Assembly (NCBI RefSeq): GCF_002224125.1
Contig: NZ_NCSM01000004.1
Location: 62,001-126,000, forward strand
Origin: Streptomyces sp. NBS 14/10
GTDB lineage: Bacteria > Actinomycetota > Actinomycetes > Streptomycetales > Streptomycetaceae
Direction of reading: 5' to 3'
Length of the DNA stretch: 64,000 bases
The notes below the pieces were generated by a model, which was given only the letters and a program-made list of their open reading frames with translations, did not search any database and was not told where the DNA came from. A program made the translations under genes and the position numbers. Shown here piece after piece: positions 8,748 through 16,571 of the stretch; the stretch's first letter is position 1; each line of letters begins with the position of its first letter.

Positions 8748-10271
8748 CTATGAGCCGACCCGCGCGATCAGCACGCAGGCGTCGTCCTCGCGCCGCTCGT
8801 CGTCGAACGCCTCCACCACGGCCCGTACGCATTCCTGTGCGCTGTGCGCGGTGGCGAACCGCGGCGCCAGCCCGAGCAGCCGCTCGGCCCCCGCGTCACC
8901 CTCGGCGTCCGCGCCGTACGGCCAGAGTCCTCCGGTGTGCAGCACCAGCAGATCGCCGGGCTCCAGCCGCTCGCCGTACTGGGCGTATGTCGCACCAGGC
9001 GTGGCGCCGAGCAGGACGCCCTCCGGGGGCCGCAGGGCGCGCCCCGTCCCGTCGCGGAAGAGCAGCGGGGCGGGGTGCGCGGCCTGTGCCCACACCAGGG
9101 TGCGGGTGGCGGGGTCGTACCGGCCGCATACGGCGCTGCCCAGGGCGGGCTGCGCGGAGGCGTCGAGCAGTTGGTTGAGCCAGCTCATCAGGGCGCCCGG
9201 CGCCACCCCGGTCACCGCCATCCCGCGCACCGCGCCGAGCAGCATCGCCACGCCGGAGGTGGCGGCCACGCCATGGCCGGTGAGGTCGCCGACGCTGAGC
9301 AGGGTCCCGCCGTCGGGCAGCTCCAGCGCGTCGTACCAATCGCCGCCGATCAGCGTGCTGGTCGAGGCGGGGAAGTAGTGGGCGGCGAGGTCCAGGGCGG
9401 CCGGGCCTGCCGGGGAGGGCCGCGGGGAGCCGCGCCATACGGGCAGTACGGCCTGCTGGAGCTCGACCGCGACCCGGCGCTCGGTCTGTGCGATATGCCG
9501 CTGCCGCCGCAGCGAGTCACGGGTCTCGCGTACCGCGCGCTCACTGCGCCGCAGCTCGCTGACGTCCCGCAGCACGGCCCACATGGACGCGGTGCTGCCG
9601 TCGTCGTCGAGCACGGGCTCGCCCGACATATGGACGGTGCGCACCACGCCGTCGGCGCGCACGATACGGAACTCCCCGTCGATCGGCTTGCCGTCGACCA
9701 GACAGTCGGTGACCAGCGCGGTCAGGGTCGGCTGGTCCTCGGAGAACACCCAGGAGGGCAGCTCGTCCAGGGGCAGCCCGCCCTCTTCGGGGTCTCGGCC
9801 GAAGATCTGGTACAGCTCGTCGGACCAGGTCACGGCGTCGGTGAGGAGGTTCCACTCGGCGCTGCCGACGCGGCTCAGCAGCGAGCCGTGCCCCTCGGGC
9901 CCGGCGTCCCGCGGGGATGTGGCGTACGCGGAGCCCGGCGGCGGGGGCGGTTCGGCGGCGGGCCGGCCCCCTGTCTCCGCCTCCGCCTCCGGGGGCGCTT
10001 CGGCCTCGGCCGGATCGGTGGGCAGCCCGTCGCGCAGCTGGTCCAGATTCCGGCCCAGGTCGTCCAGATGGTGGACCGCGAGATCGCACAGCGCGCGCTG
10101 CCAGCGCAGCTGGGGGTCGTCCGCCTGGTCGATGTCCGCCGTGGTGTCCCGGCGGACGGCGTCGATGTCGCCGCGCAGCCGCCGGGTCTGTGAGATGAGC
10201 GCGTCGACCGTGTCCCTGGGCGGCTGGGGGGGCTGGGCAGCGGAATGGTCCGCGGAGCGGGGGGACGGCAT
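8748..10271 (-). CDS. PAS domain-containing SpoIIE-type PP2C phosphatase
   Basis: A 507-aa cytoplasmic protein serine/threonine phosphatase of the RsbU/SpoIIE type, the class that dephosphorylates anti-anti-sigma factors in partner-switching stress and sporulation control. An N-terminal helical region of about 90 residues is followed by a Pro/Glu-rich linker. A PAS-like sensor domain comes next (GSAEWNLLTDAVTWSDELYQIFG to LRDVSELRRSER), then a short coiled coil. The PP2C domain contains GGDWYDALEL, LSVGDLTGHGVAA and REDDACVLIARV, which provide the metal-binding Asp residues. The start at ATG 10271 is supported by GGAG six bases upstream; a frame extension to 10418 lacks this. It is transcribed toward the 15-bp repeat array. 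No cognate anti-sigma gene is adjacent; the nearest HATPase protein is at 31863-32813. Confidence 0.85.
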   Translation of the reverse strand: MPSPRSADHSAAQPPQPPRDTVDALISQTRRLRGDIDAVRRDTTADIDQADDPQLRWQRALCDLAVHHLDDLGRNLDQLRDGLPTDPAEAEAPPEAEAETGGRPAAEPPPPPGSAYATSPRDAGPEGHGSLLSRVGSAEWNLLTDAVTWSDELYQIFGRDPEEGGLPLDELPSWVFSEDQPTLTALVTDCLVDGKPIDGEFRIVRADGVVRTVHMSGEPVLDDDGSTASMWAVLRDVSELRRSERAVRETRDSLRRQRHIAQTERRVAVELQQAVLPVWRGSPRPSPAGPAALDLAAHYFPASTSTLIGGDWYDALELPDGGTLLSVGDLTGHGVAATSGVAMLLGAVRGMAVTGVAPGALMSWLNQLLDASAQPALGSAVCGRYDPATRTLVWAQAAHPAPLLFRDGTGRALRPPEGVLLGATPGATYAQYGERLEPGDLLVLHTGGLWPYGADAEGDAGAERLLGLAPRFATAHSAQECVRAVVEAFDDERREDDACVLIARVGS

Positions 10272-10533
10272 GACGTTCTCCGATACGGGCACGGCGTGGC
10301 CGGGTCGTGAGGGAAGGACCGGTAACGACTCTTGCACAGGCTGCGACGTGGCGTAAGCGGTTTGGCAATACCCGATCCGGTGGTGCTTTTGGCATATGCC
10401 GGTGGCCGTCCTGGGCAAGTCGGCACGGTTCGGCGGAACGATCTGTTCCAGGTAGGCTGCGGCGCTCGGGATCTCAAGGTCCGCGGCGTTGATCCACGTT
10501 CATCGCGCATATCACGCCCGGACACCGGCAAGA

Positions 10534-12006
10534 ATGCCGGACGACGGAAATCCCGTTGCCAGCGAACCCCCCGCACCGGATGCTGACCTCATGTTCGATC
10601 CAGACATAGCGCCCAGCGGCACCCTGCTCGGCCTCCTCCAGCGAGGCCGCGGCGACGGGACCCTGCACGCCCTCGCGGCGCCGCGGGCCGAGTCGCTCGC
10701 GGCACTGCACCACTGTGTGCTGCACGACCCCCGGCGAGACTGGCAGGTCGAGAACCGCTCCTTGTACTACGCCCGGCTCTGCCTCGACCTCGACGCCGGA
10801 CTCGACGAGATCGAACAGCACCTCTTCGACCCCGACGACCTCATCGACCCCGCCGAGGAGCGCACCGGCCTCGCCCTCGCCGTCCTCGGCCACCTCGCCT
10901 CGTACGGCCGTGAGGACGCCCTCCGCCTGCTCCGCCGCTACGCCGCGACCGGCGGCAACTGGCAGTGGGCGCTGGACGAGCTGGCCCTGCGCGACGAGGA
11001 CACCGAGCTGCGCGCCCTCGCCCCCGCCGTCCTCGCCCGATACCCCGAGACCCCCGAAGGCGACGCCGAACTCGCCGCCGCCGTGCGCGGCGCCTTTGAA
11101 CCCCGGCCCTGGCGGCTGTGGGCCGACGACCCCCGGCACGGGACCCGGGTGCGCGCCGCCCAGGAACAGGGCTCTTTCGACCGCTGGCAGCGCCAGCTGC
11201 GCCCCATGGGCCCGCGGCCCGGCTGGAGCGTCCATGACGTGCTCCTGTGGGCCGGCCAGGAGGACGAGCTGCGGCCCGGCGCCCGCCGCCCGGAAGCCGC
11301 GGCCCGCTGCCTGGCCGCCGTCGCCGGCCCCGAAGACCGGCCCGAACTGCTCGCCGCCGCCGCGGCCGCACCCGACGCGGCCCGCGCCGCGGCCCTGCGG
11401 CACCTCGCGGAGACCGGCGACCCCGAGGTGCTGGACCTGATCGAAGCCGCCGCCACCGACCCCGCCGCCTCCGAGCTGGTCTCCCAGGGAGCCCTCGCCG
11501 CCTTCGAGCGGATGCGCAGCATCGTCGCCCTCGACCGGGCCCGGATGTGGGCCCAGCGCCCCGACGCCCTCGGCGCCGCGGCCGCCGCCATGCTCGCCAC
11601 CCGGGGCGGCCAGTACGACGCGCCCCTCGTACTCTCCGCCCTGCGCGGCACGGTCCGGGCCGAAGGCCCCGACGCGCAGGCCCTGTGGACCCTCGTCGAC
11701 GGCGCCGGACGGCTGAGGATCGCCTGCGCGGCCCCCGTGCTGCGCCATGTCTACCGCGAGACCGCCTCCTCCCACCTCCGCGGCCGCGCGGCGCGCGCCC
11801 TGGCCGCCACCGACCCGTCCTTCGGCGCCGGCTTCGCCGTCGAATGCCTCTGGGACTGCGAGGAGAGCACCCGCGAACTGGCCGCCCGGCACGCCACCAC
11901 CGCCGATGCCCGCGTCGTCGACCAGCTCCGCAGACTCGCCGCCGACCCGGCGGAGGAGGCGGAGGTCCAGACGGCGGTCCGCAGCCGCATCGGCCCCGAG
12001 GACTAG
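10534..12006 (+). CDS. HEAT-repeat-like protein
   Basis: A roughly 490-aa, Ala/Leu/Arg-rich all-helical protein whose regular pattern of paired helices (for example ALAVLGHLASYGREDALRLLRRYAA and RALAATDPSFGAGFAVECLW) resembles HEAT/ARM scaffold repeats. No catalytic motif, signal peptide or membrane segment is visible. The start is uncertain: ATG 10534 (MPDDGNPVASEPP) is chosen, but ATG 10591 (MFDPDIAPSG) is also possible and begins where the strongly patterned sequence starts. It is divergent from the PP2C phosphatase. A partner-binding role is inferred from the fold only. Confidence 0.7.
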   Translation: MPDDGNPVASEPPAPDADLMFDPDIAPSGTLLGLLQRGRGDGTLHALAAPRAESLAALHHCVLHDPRRDWQVENRSLYYARLCLDLDAGLDEIEQHLFDPDDLIDPAEERTGLALAVLGHLASYGREDALRLLRRYAATGGNWQWALDELALRDEDTELRALAPAVLARYPETPEGDAELAAAVRGAFEPRPWRLWADDPRHGTRVRAAQEQGSFDRWQRQLRPMGPRPGWSVHDVLLWAGQEDELRPGARRPEAAARCLAAVAGPEDRPELLAAAAAAPDAARAAALRHLAETGDPEVLDLIEAAATDPAASELVSQGALAAFERMRSIVALDRARMWAQRPDALGAAAAAMLATRGGQYDAPLVLSALRGTVRAEGPDAQALWTLVDGAGRLRIACAAPVLRHVYRETASSHLRGRAARALAATDPSFGAGFAVECLWDCEESTRELAARHATTADARVVDQLRRLAADPAEEAEVQTAVRSRIGPED

Positions 12007-12125
12007 GCCCGGGCGTCGGGAGCGGGGCGCCCCCTTTGACGCCAGGGCCTAACGCTCATGGGACGTTCCCCGTCCCGAAAGCTTGACGATGCCGGGGCCA
12101 CCCTTCGTACGCCGACAACACGGGT

Positions 12126-13256
12126 ATGCGTGTCGCCATCGTCACCGAATCCTTCCCGCCCGACGTCAACGGCGTCGCTCACTGCGCCCTGCAGACCGCC
12201 CGGCATCTGCACCGTCGCGGTCACCAACCGCTCGTCATCGCGCCCGCCGTCCCGCACGACGGCCCGGCGGACCCCGATGCCTCCCGTCCCTATCCCGTTC
12301 TGCGCATCGCGTCCCTGCCGCTCCCCGGCTATCCCCAGGTACGCGTCGCCCTCCCCAGCCGACGGCTCGCCGCCGCCCTGACCGCCCACCGCACCGATGT
12401 CGTCCACCTCGCCAGCCCCTTCGTCCTCGGCGCCCGCGGCATGACCGCCGCGCTGCGGCTGCGCATCCCCGCCGTCGCCGTCTACCAGACCGACCTGGCC
12501 GGCTACGCCCGTACGTACCTCGGCAAGGGCGAGAACGCGGCCTGGCGCCGGATCCGCGCCGTGCACACCGCGGCCGACCGGACCCTCGCCCCGTCCGCCG
12601 CCGCCGCCCACGACCTCGACGACCACGGCGTGCCGCGGGTGCGGCTGTGGGCGCGGGGCGTCGACACCGAACGCTTCACCCCCGCGCGGCGCGACACCGA
12701 GCTGCGCCGCACCCTCGCCCCCGGCGGCGAGCTGATCGTCGGCTACGTCGGCCGGCTCGCGCCCGAGAAGAACGTCGAGCTCCTGGCCTCCGTCTGCGCG
12801 CTCCCCGGCGTCCGGGTGGTCATCGTCGGGGACGGTCCCAGCGAGCCGGGGCTGCGCGCCGTGCTGCCCGGGGCCCGCTTCCTGGGGCGCCGCACCGGCA
12901 ACGACCTCGCCCGGGTCTTCGCGTCCCTGGACGTCTTCGCGCACACCGGCCCGCAGGAAACCTTCTGCCAGACCGTGCAGGAGGCCCAGGCCAGCGGCGT
13001 CCCCGTGATCGCCCCCGCGGCCGGCGGCCCGCTCGACCTGGTCGACCACGGCCGCACCGGCCTGCTGGTGCCGCCCCTCGACGGGACCGCGATCGCCGAC
13101 GCCGTCTCCCTCCTCGCGGCCGACCCGCGGCTGCGCTCGGCGCTCGGCGCCGCGGGGCACAAGGCGGTCCAGGGCCGCACCTGGGAGGCGGTCGGCGACC
13201 AGCTGATACAGCACTACACCGAGGTGCTCGCGACCCGTACGGCGGTGGCAGCGTGA
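12126..13256 (+). CDS. GT-B glycosyltransferase, MgtA-like (GT4)
   Basis: A 376-aa GT-B fold glycosyltransferase of family 4, resembling GDP-mannose-dependent alpha-mannosyltransferases (MgtA type). The N-terminus MRVAIVTESFPPDVNGVA is the typical acceptor-domain opening. VGYVGRLAPEKNVELL marks the donor domain, and QETFCQTVQE supplies the E(x7)E sugar-nucleotide motif. It acts at the cytoplasmic face, probably on a lipid or glycolipid acceptor. The stop overlaps the GTG start of the next glycosyltransferase by 4 bp (GTGA), so the two are translationally coupled. Together with the downstream SGNH hydrolase and 5-oxoprolinase they form a same-strand run. The sugar specificity is inferred. Confidence 0.85.
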   Translation: MRVAIVTESFPPDVNGVAHCALQTARHLHRRGHQPLVIAPAVPHDGPADPDASRPYPVLRIASLPLPGYPQVRVALPSRRLAAALTAHRTDVVHLASPFVLGARGMTAALRLRIPAVAVYQTDLAGYARTYLGKGENAAWRRIRAVHTAADRTLAPSAAAAHDLDDHGVPRVRLWARGVDTERFTPARRDTELRRTLAPGGELIVGYVGRLAPEKNVELLASVCALPGVRVVIVGDGPSEPGLRAVLPGARFLGRRTGNDLARVFASLDVFAHTGPQETFCQTVQEAQASGVPVIAPAAGGPLDLVDHGRTGLLVPPLDGTAIADAVSLLAADPRLRSALGAAGHKAVQGRTWEAVGDQLIQHYTEVLATRTAVAA

Positions 13257-14581
13257 GTGCCGCGGGCGCGTCGGGCCACGAGCCGAACGGCGTGCGTACG
13301 CCGCTGCGGATCGTCAGGCTCGCCAACTTCATCACCCCCTCCTCCGGTGGGCTGCGCACCGCGCTGCGTGAGCTCGGCGCGGGCTATCGGGCGGCCGGGC
13401 ACGAGCCGGTCCTGGTCGTGCCGGGCGCCCACGCCTCGGACGAGCTGACCCCCCAGGGGAGGGTGATCACCGTCCCGGGGCCCGAGGTGCCCGGTACGGG
13501 CGGCTACCGCGTGCTGACCGACCGCCGACGCCTGGCCCGGCTGCTGGACGGGCTCGCGCCCGACCGGCTCGAGGTGTCCGACCGGACCACCCTGAGGTGG
13601 ACGGGGGAGTGGGCCCGCCGCGCCCGCGTGCCCTCCGTGATGGTCTCCCACGAGAGCGCCGACGCCGTGCTGCGCACCTGGGGCGTCCCCGAGGCCGCCG
13701 CCCGCCGGGCCGCCGACGGGCTGAACCGGCGCACCGCGCGGGCGTATTCGCGCATCGTCTGCACCACGGAGTGGGCGGCGCGCGAGTTTGTACGGATCGG
13801 CGCGCGCAATGTCGTACGCGCCCCCTTGGGCGTCGACCTGGACCACTTCCACCCGACCCTCCGCGACCCGGCGCTGCGCGACCGGCACCGGGACGGGGCC
13901 CCGGTGCTTCTGGTGATGTGCTCGCGCCTGTCACCCGAGAAGCGGCCCGGCCGCGCGCTCGACGCGCTCGCCGAGCTGGGCCGGCGGGGCGTCGGCGCGG
14001 CGCTCGTGGTCGCGGGCGACGGCCCGCTGCGGCCCCGCCTCGAGGCCCGCGCCCGCGAGGAGGGGCTTCCGGCCGCGTTCCTGGGCCATGTCGCCGACCG
14101 GGGTGCGCTCGCCGCGCTCCAGGCCAGTGCGGATGTCGTGCTCGCCCCGGGGCCCGCGGAGACCTTCGGGCTGGCCGCGTTGGAGGCGCTGGCGTGCGGT
14201 ACGCCCGTCGTCGTCAGCGAGCTGTCCGCCCTCCCGGCCATCGTCGGTCCCGCGGGTGCGACGGCGGCCGACCACGGCGCGGCGTTCGCGGACGCCGTCG
14301 AACACCTTCTGTCCCGCCCCGAGCCGACCCGCCGCGCGACGGCCCGCGCCCGCGCCGAGCGCTACAGCTGGCCGGAGGCGGTTGCCGCGTTCCTCGCGGC
14401 CCACGACGCGCCGCCTGTGCACGGCGCGCTGCCTGCTCGTGATGTGTCGCCCGTCCAGGGCGGGCCTGTCGGGGGCGATGCCTCCGCTGGTGACGGGCGT
14501 GACGCTGACGCCGCTTCCCCGGAGCAGAGGGCGCACGCCGCCGGCCTGCCGGTCGGCCCGGCCGCCAGGGCCGCGCGATGA
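13253..14581 (+). CDS. GT-B glycosyltransferase with extended Ala/Gly-rich tail
   Basis: A second GT4-like GT-B glycosyltransferase (442 aa). The N-terminal domain begins LRIVRLANFITPSSGG, the donor domain SRLSPEKRPGRALDAL, and the E(x7)E motif is ETFGLAALE. The start is GTG 13253, overlapping the previous stop. The last ~55 residues (after FLAAHDAPP) are Gly/Ala/Asp-rich with no conserved pattern. They merge into the repeat-rich block that follows, so the original stop may have lain earlier and the tail may be acquired. The paired glycosyltransferases suggest sequential sugar addition to one acceptor. Confidence 0.82.
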   Translation: MSAAGASGHEPNGVRTPLRIVRLANFITPSSGGLRTALRELGAGYRAAGHEPVLVVPGAHASDELTPQGRVITVPGPEVPGTGGYRVLTDRRRLARLLDGLAPDRLEVSDRTTLRWTGEWARRARVPSVMVSHESADAVLRTWGVPEAAARRAADGLNRRTARAYSRIVCTTEWAAREFVRIGARNVVRAPLGVDLDHFHPTLRDPALRDRHRDGAPVLLVMCSRLSPEKRPGRALDALAELGRRGVGAALVVAGDGPLRPRLEARAREEGLPAAFLGHVADRGALAALQASADVVLAPGPAETFGLAALEALACGTPVVVSELSALPAIVGPAGATAADHGAAFADAVEHLLSRPEPTRRATARARAERYSWPEAVAAFLAAHDAPPVHGALPARDVSPVQGGPVGGDASAGDGRDADAASPEQRAHAAGLPVGPAARAAR

Positions 14582-14671
14582 GCGCGGGCCGCGTCGGCGC
14601 CGCCCGGCTCTCGGCCGTCCGCGGTGTAGCGCCTGTCCAGGCGGTCTTCTCGGGCCCGCGAAGCGGGTCAC

Positions 14672-14751
14672 GGTGCCCCCGGCTACCGCTGGGGGCACCC
14701 TCGGCCCCGTCGTGCGCGTCGCCCGCCGCGCCGCACAGCGGTAGCCGGGGG
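14672..14751. repeat. Palindromic (REP-like) element with alternative hairpins
   Basis: GGTGCCCCC at 14672-14680 pairs with GGGGGCACC at 14691-14699 across a 10-base loop. In addition CCCCCGGCTACCGCTG (14676-14691) is perfectly complementary to CAGCGGTAGCCGGGGG at 14736-14751. The two pairings are mutually exclusive. A related sequence (CAGCGGTGGCCAGGGGA) occurs inside the WhiB gene at 20644-20660. Confidence 0.65.
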
Positions 14752-15125
14752 AGGCAGACCGACCGCAGCGCCCTGTACGAGGGCGACACGCCGCCGTGCG
14801 ATCGCACGCTCCCCCAGTCGGCACCGGGAGGAGCCCGCTTGACGTCAGCCGAGCCGACGCGACATCGCGGCGTGCGGGGCACCCGGGGCGCGTCCGGGAA
14901 GCTTCGAGCGGTCCGCGACACGCGGCCGGGCGCCGCCGGCCGCCCTGGGTTTCCGGGTGCGACGACTCCCTGGGAGGCGTCGGCGGGGTCCCGCCGCGCG
15001 GGGTGGCGGCCGTGACTGCGGTGTGGGGCCCAGGCGCCCCGGTTCCAGCGGCCCCGGCCGGACAGGAGCGGCGGGAGGCCCCGTCGGACGGCGCCGTCGC
15101 GGCGTCGCGTACCGCCGCGCGGCGT

Positions 15126-15500
15126 GTCGCCGGGCAGCGGCCGGGCGAGCAGGGGGAACGGGATCTGGCGGTGGGCCCGCTTCCGGCGCGTTGTCCCGGG
15201 CCGTCGGTTGTCGGCGCTTCGGCTGTTGTCGCGGGGTTCGATGCCGTGCCGGATGCTGCGTTGCCCGCGGGGCGGGCGGGCGATCCGGGTGACCGGGACG
15301 GCGACCCGGGCGGTTTGGCGGTGCGCCCGCTTGCGGCGGTTGCTGGCGCTTCGGCTGTTGTCGCGGGGTTCGATGCCGTGCCCGATGGTGCGTTGCCCGC
15401 GCGGCGTGTCGCTGGGCAGGGGCCAGGTGGTGAGCCGGGCGGCCTGGCCGTGGGACCGCTTCCGGGGCGTCTTCCGCGGCCGTCGCGTTCGGCCGCCTCG
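15126..15500. repeat. 132-bp in-frame tandem repeat
   Basis: The 57-base core beginning GGCGCTTCGGCTGTTGTCGC at 15213 recurs at 15345 (period 132) with very few differences, including GTTCGATGCCGTGCC and GTGCGTTGCCCGCG-like segments. A more diverged flank (GTCGCCGGGCAG at 15126, GTCGCTGGGCAG at 15408) repeats with small indels. The period is a multiple of three, so the downstream hydrolase frame stays open through it. Confidence 0.7.
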
Positions 15501-15527
15501 GCCGTCGTCGCCACGCCCGACGGTGCG

Positions 15528-16571
15528 ATGTGCGCCCCGGACGGCCCGAGCGGCCGTCCGGCCGCGCAGCGGCCGCGGCCGCCGGGCCCGGCCGCCGTTG
15601 ACTGCTCACCGCAGGTGCTGCGCTTCGCCGCGCTCGGCGACTCGCTGAGCGAAGGGATGGGCGACCCCGCGCCCGGCGGCGGGTGGCGCGGCTGGGCCGT
15701 ACACCTGGCGGGCGGGCTCGCGGCCAGGCCGGGGGTCGTGGAGCTCGTCAACGTCTCCCGGAGCGGCGCGCTCTCCACCGACGTCGTCGACGGGCAGCTG
15801 GCCGCCGCCCGTGCCGCCCGACCCCATCTCGCCTCGGTCGTGGCCGGTGCGAACGACACACTCCGGGCCGCGTTCGACATCCGGCGGGTCGCCGAGGCGC
15901 TTGATACGGTCATCGGCACGCTGCGCGCCGACGGCGCCGTGGTGCTCACCGCATGTCTCCCCGACCCCGGCCGGATGCTGGGGCTGCCGGCGCCCCTCGC
16001 CCGGCCCCTGGCCCGCCGGATGCGCGCCGTGAACACCGTCGTGCACACGCTGTCCCGGCGGTACGAGGCCGTGCACGTACACCTCGCGGACCACTCCTGG
16101 GTCGAGGAGCGGGCGGCGTGGAGCGTGGACCGGCTGCATCCGAGCGAGCTCGGACACCGGTTGCTGGCGCGGGAGTTCCATGCCGCTCTCACCGCACACG
16201 GGCTGGCCACCGGCCATCCGCCCGTCGAGGCGCTTGACGGCCCGCCGCCCTCGCTGCTCTCCGGCGCCTGGTGGATGGCGACGCGCGGCACCCGCTGGGT
16301 CGCCGACCGCTGCACCGATCTGCTGCCGGACCTGCTCAAGCTGGCGGCGGTGGAATGCCGCTACGCGGTCCTGGGCACCGGCCATCAGCTCGACGCCCGG
16401 GACCGCCTGGAGACCCGCGCCGCCCTCGCGGCGATCACCCCCGAACCGACCGCCGCCCACCGGCCCCACGAAACCGACCACGCCGACCAAGCCCACTACG
16501 CCGACCGGCCCGACCAGACCTGCCACGCCGACCGGGCCATCCAGGCAAATGGGGCGACAATGGCGGGGTGA
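15528..16571 (+). CDS. SGNH/GDSL hydrolase (start uncertain)
   Basis: An esterase/lipase-like SGNH hydrolase. Recognisable blocks are [11 protein letters not shown] (block I, catalytic Ser), VVAGANDT (block III, Asn) and [10 protein letters not shown] (block V, Asp and His). ATG 15528 is used as start, but no clear ribosome-binding site precedes it. GTG 15615 directly before LRFAALGDS is an alternative, and the open frame extends upstream through the repeat block to GTG 15012. No signal peptide is seen. The C-terminal tail is Asp/His/Ala-rich ([13 protein letters not shown]) and probably disordered. The stop overlaps the GTG start of the 5-oxoprolinase gene (GTGA). The substrate is unknown; its place behind two glycosyltransferases suggests deacylation of a glycoconjugate, which is inference only. 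Confidence 0.8.
   Translation: MCAPDGPSGRPAAQRPRPPGPAAVDCSPQVLRFAALGDSLSEGMGDPAPGGGWRGWAVHLAGGLAARPGVVELVNVSRSGALSTDVVDGQLAAARAARPHLASVVAGANDTLRAAFDIRRVAEALDTVIGTLRADGAVVLTACLPDPGRMLGLPAPLARPLARRMRAVNTVVHTLSRRYEAVHVHLADHSWVEERAAWSVDRLHPSELGHRLLAREFHAALTAHGLATGHPPVEALDGPPPSLLSGAWWMATRGTRWVADRCTDLLPDLLKLAAVECRYAVLGTGHQLDARDRLETRAALAAITPEPTAAHRPHETDHADQAHYADRPDQTCHADRAIQANGATMAG

Larger units (their letters stand above)
14582..15527. other. 946-bp gene-poor, repeat-rich block between glycosyltransferase and hydrolase
   Basis: No confident gene is seen. All frames are Arg/Gly/Pro/Ala-rich without family features. The frame of the downstream SGNH hydrolase stays open through most of the block, but its third positions are only moderately G/C-rich, unlike true genes here. 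The block carries a hairpin-forming repeat pair at 14672-14751, a further imperfect hairpin near 14808-14834, and a 132-bp tandem repeat at about 15126-15500. It looks like inserted or expanded DNA separating genes that are otherwise closely packed. Confidence 0.5.

Noticed and set aside
14578..15015. Short gene starting at the ATGA overlap with the second glycosyltransferase
   Set aside because: Although ATG 14578 overlaps the stop in a coupling geometry, the translation is Arg/Ser/Pro/Gly-rich with hairpin repeats and no family features.
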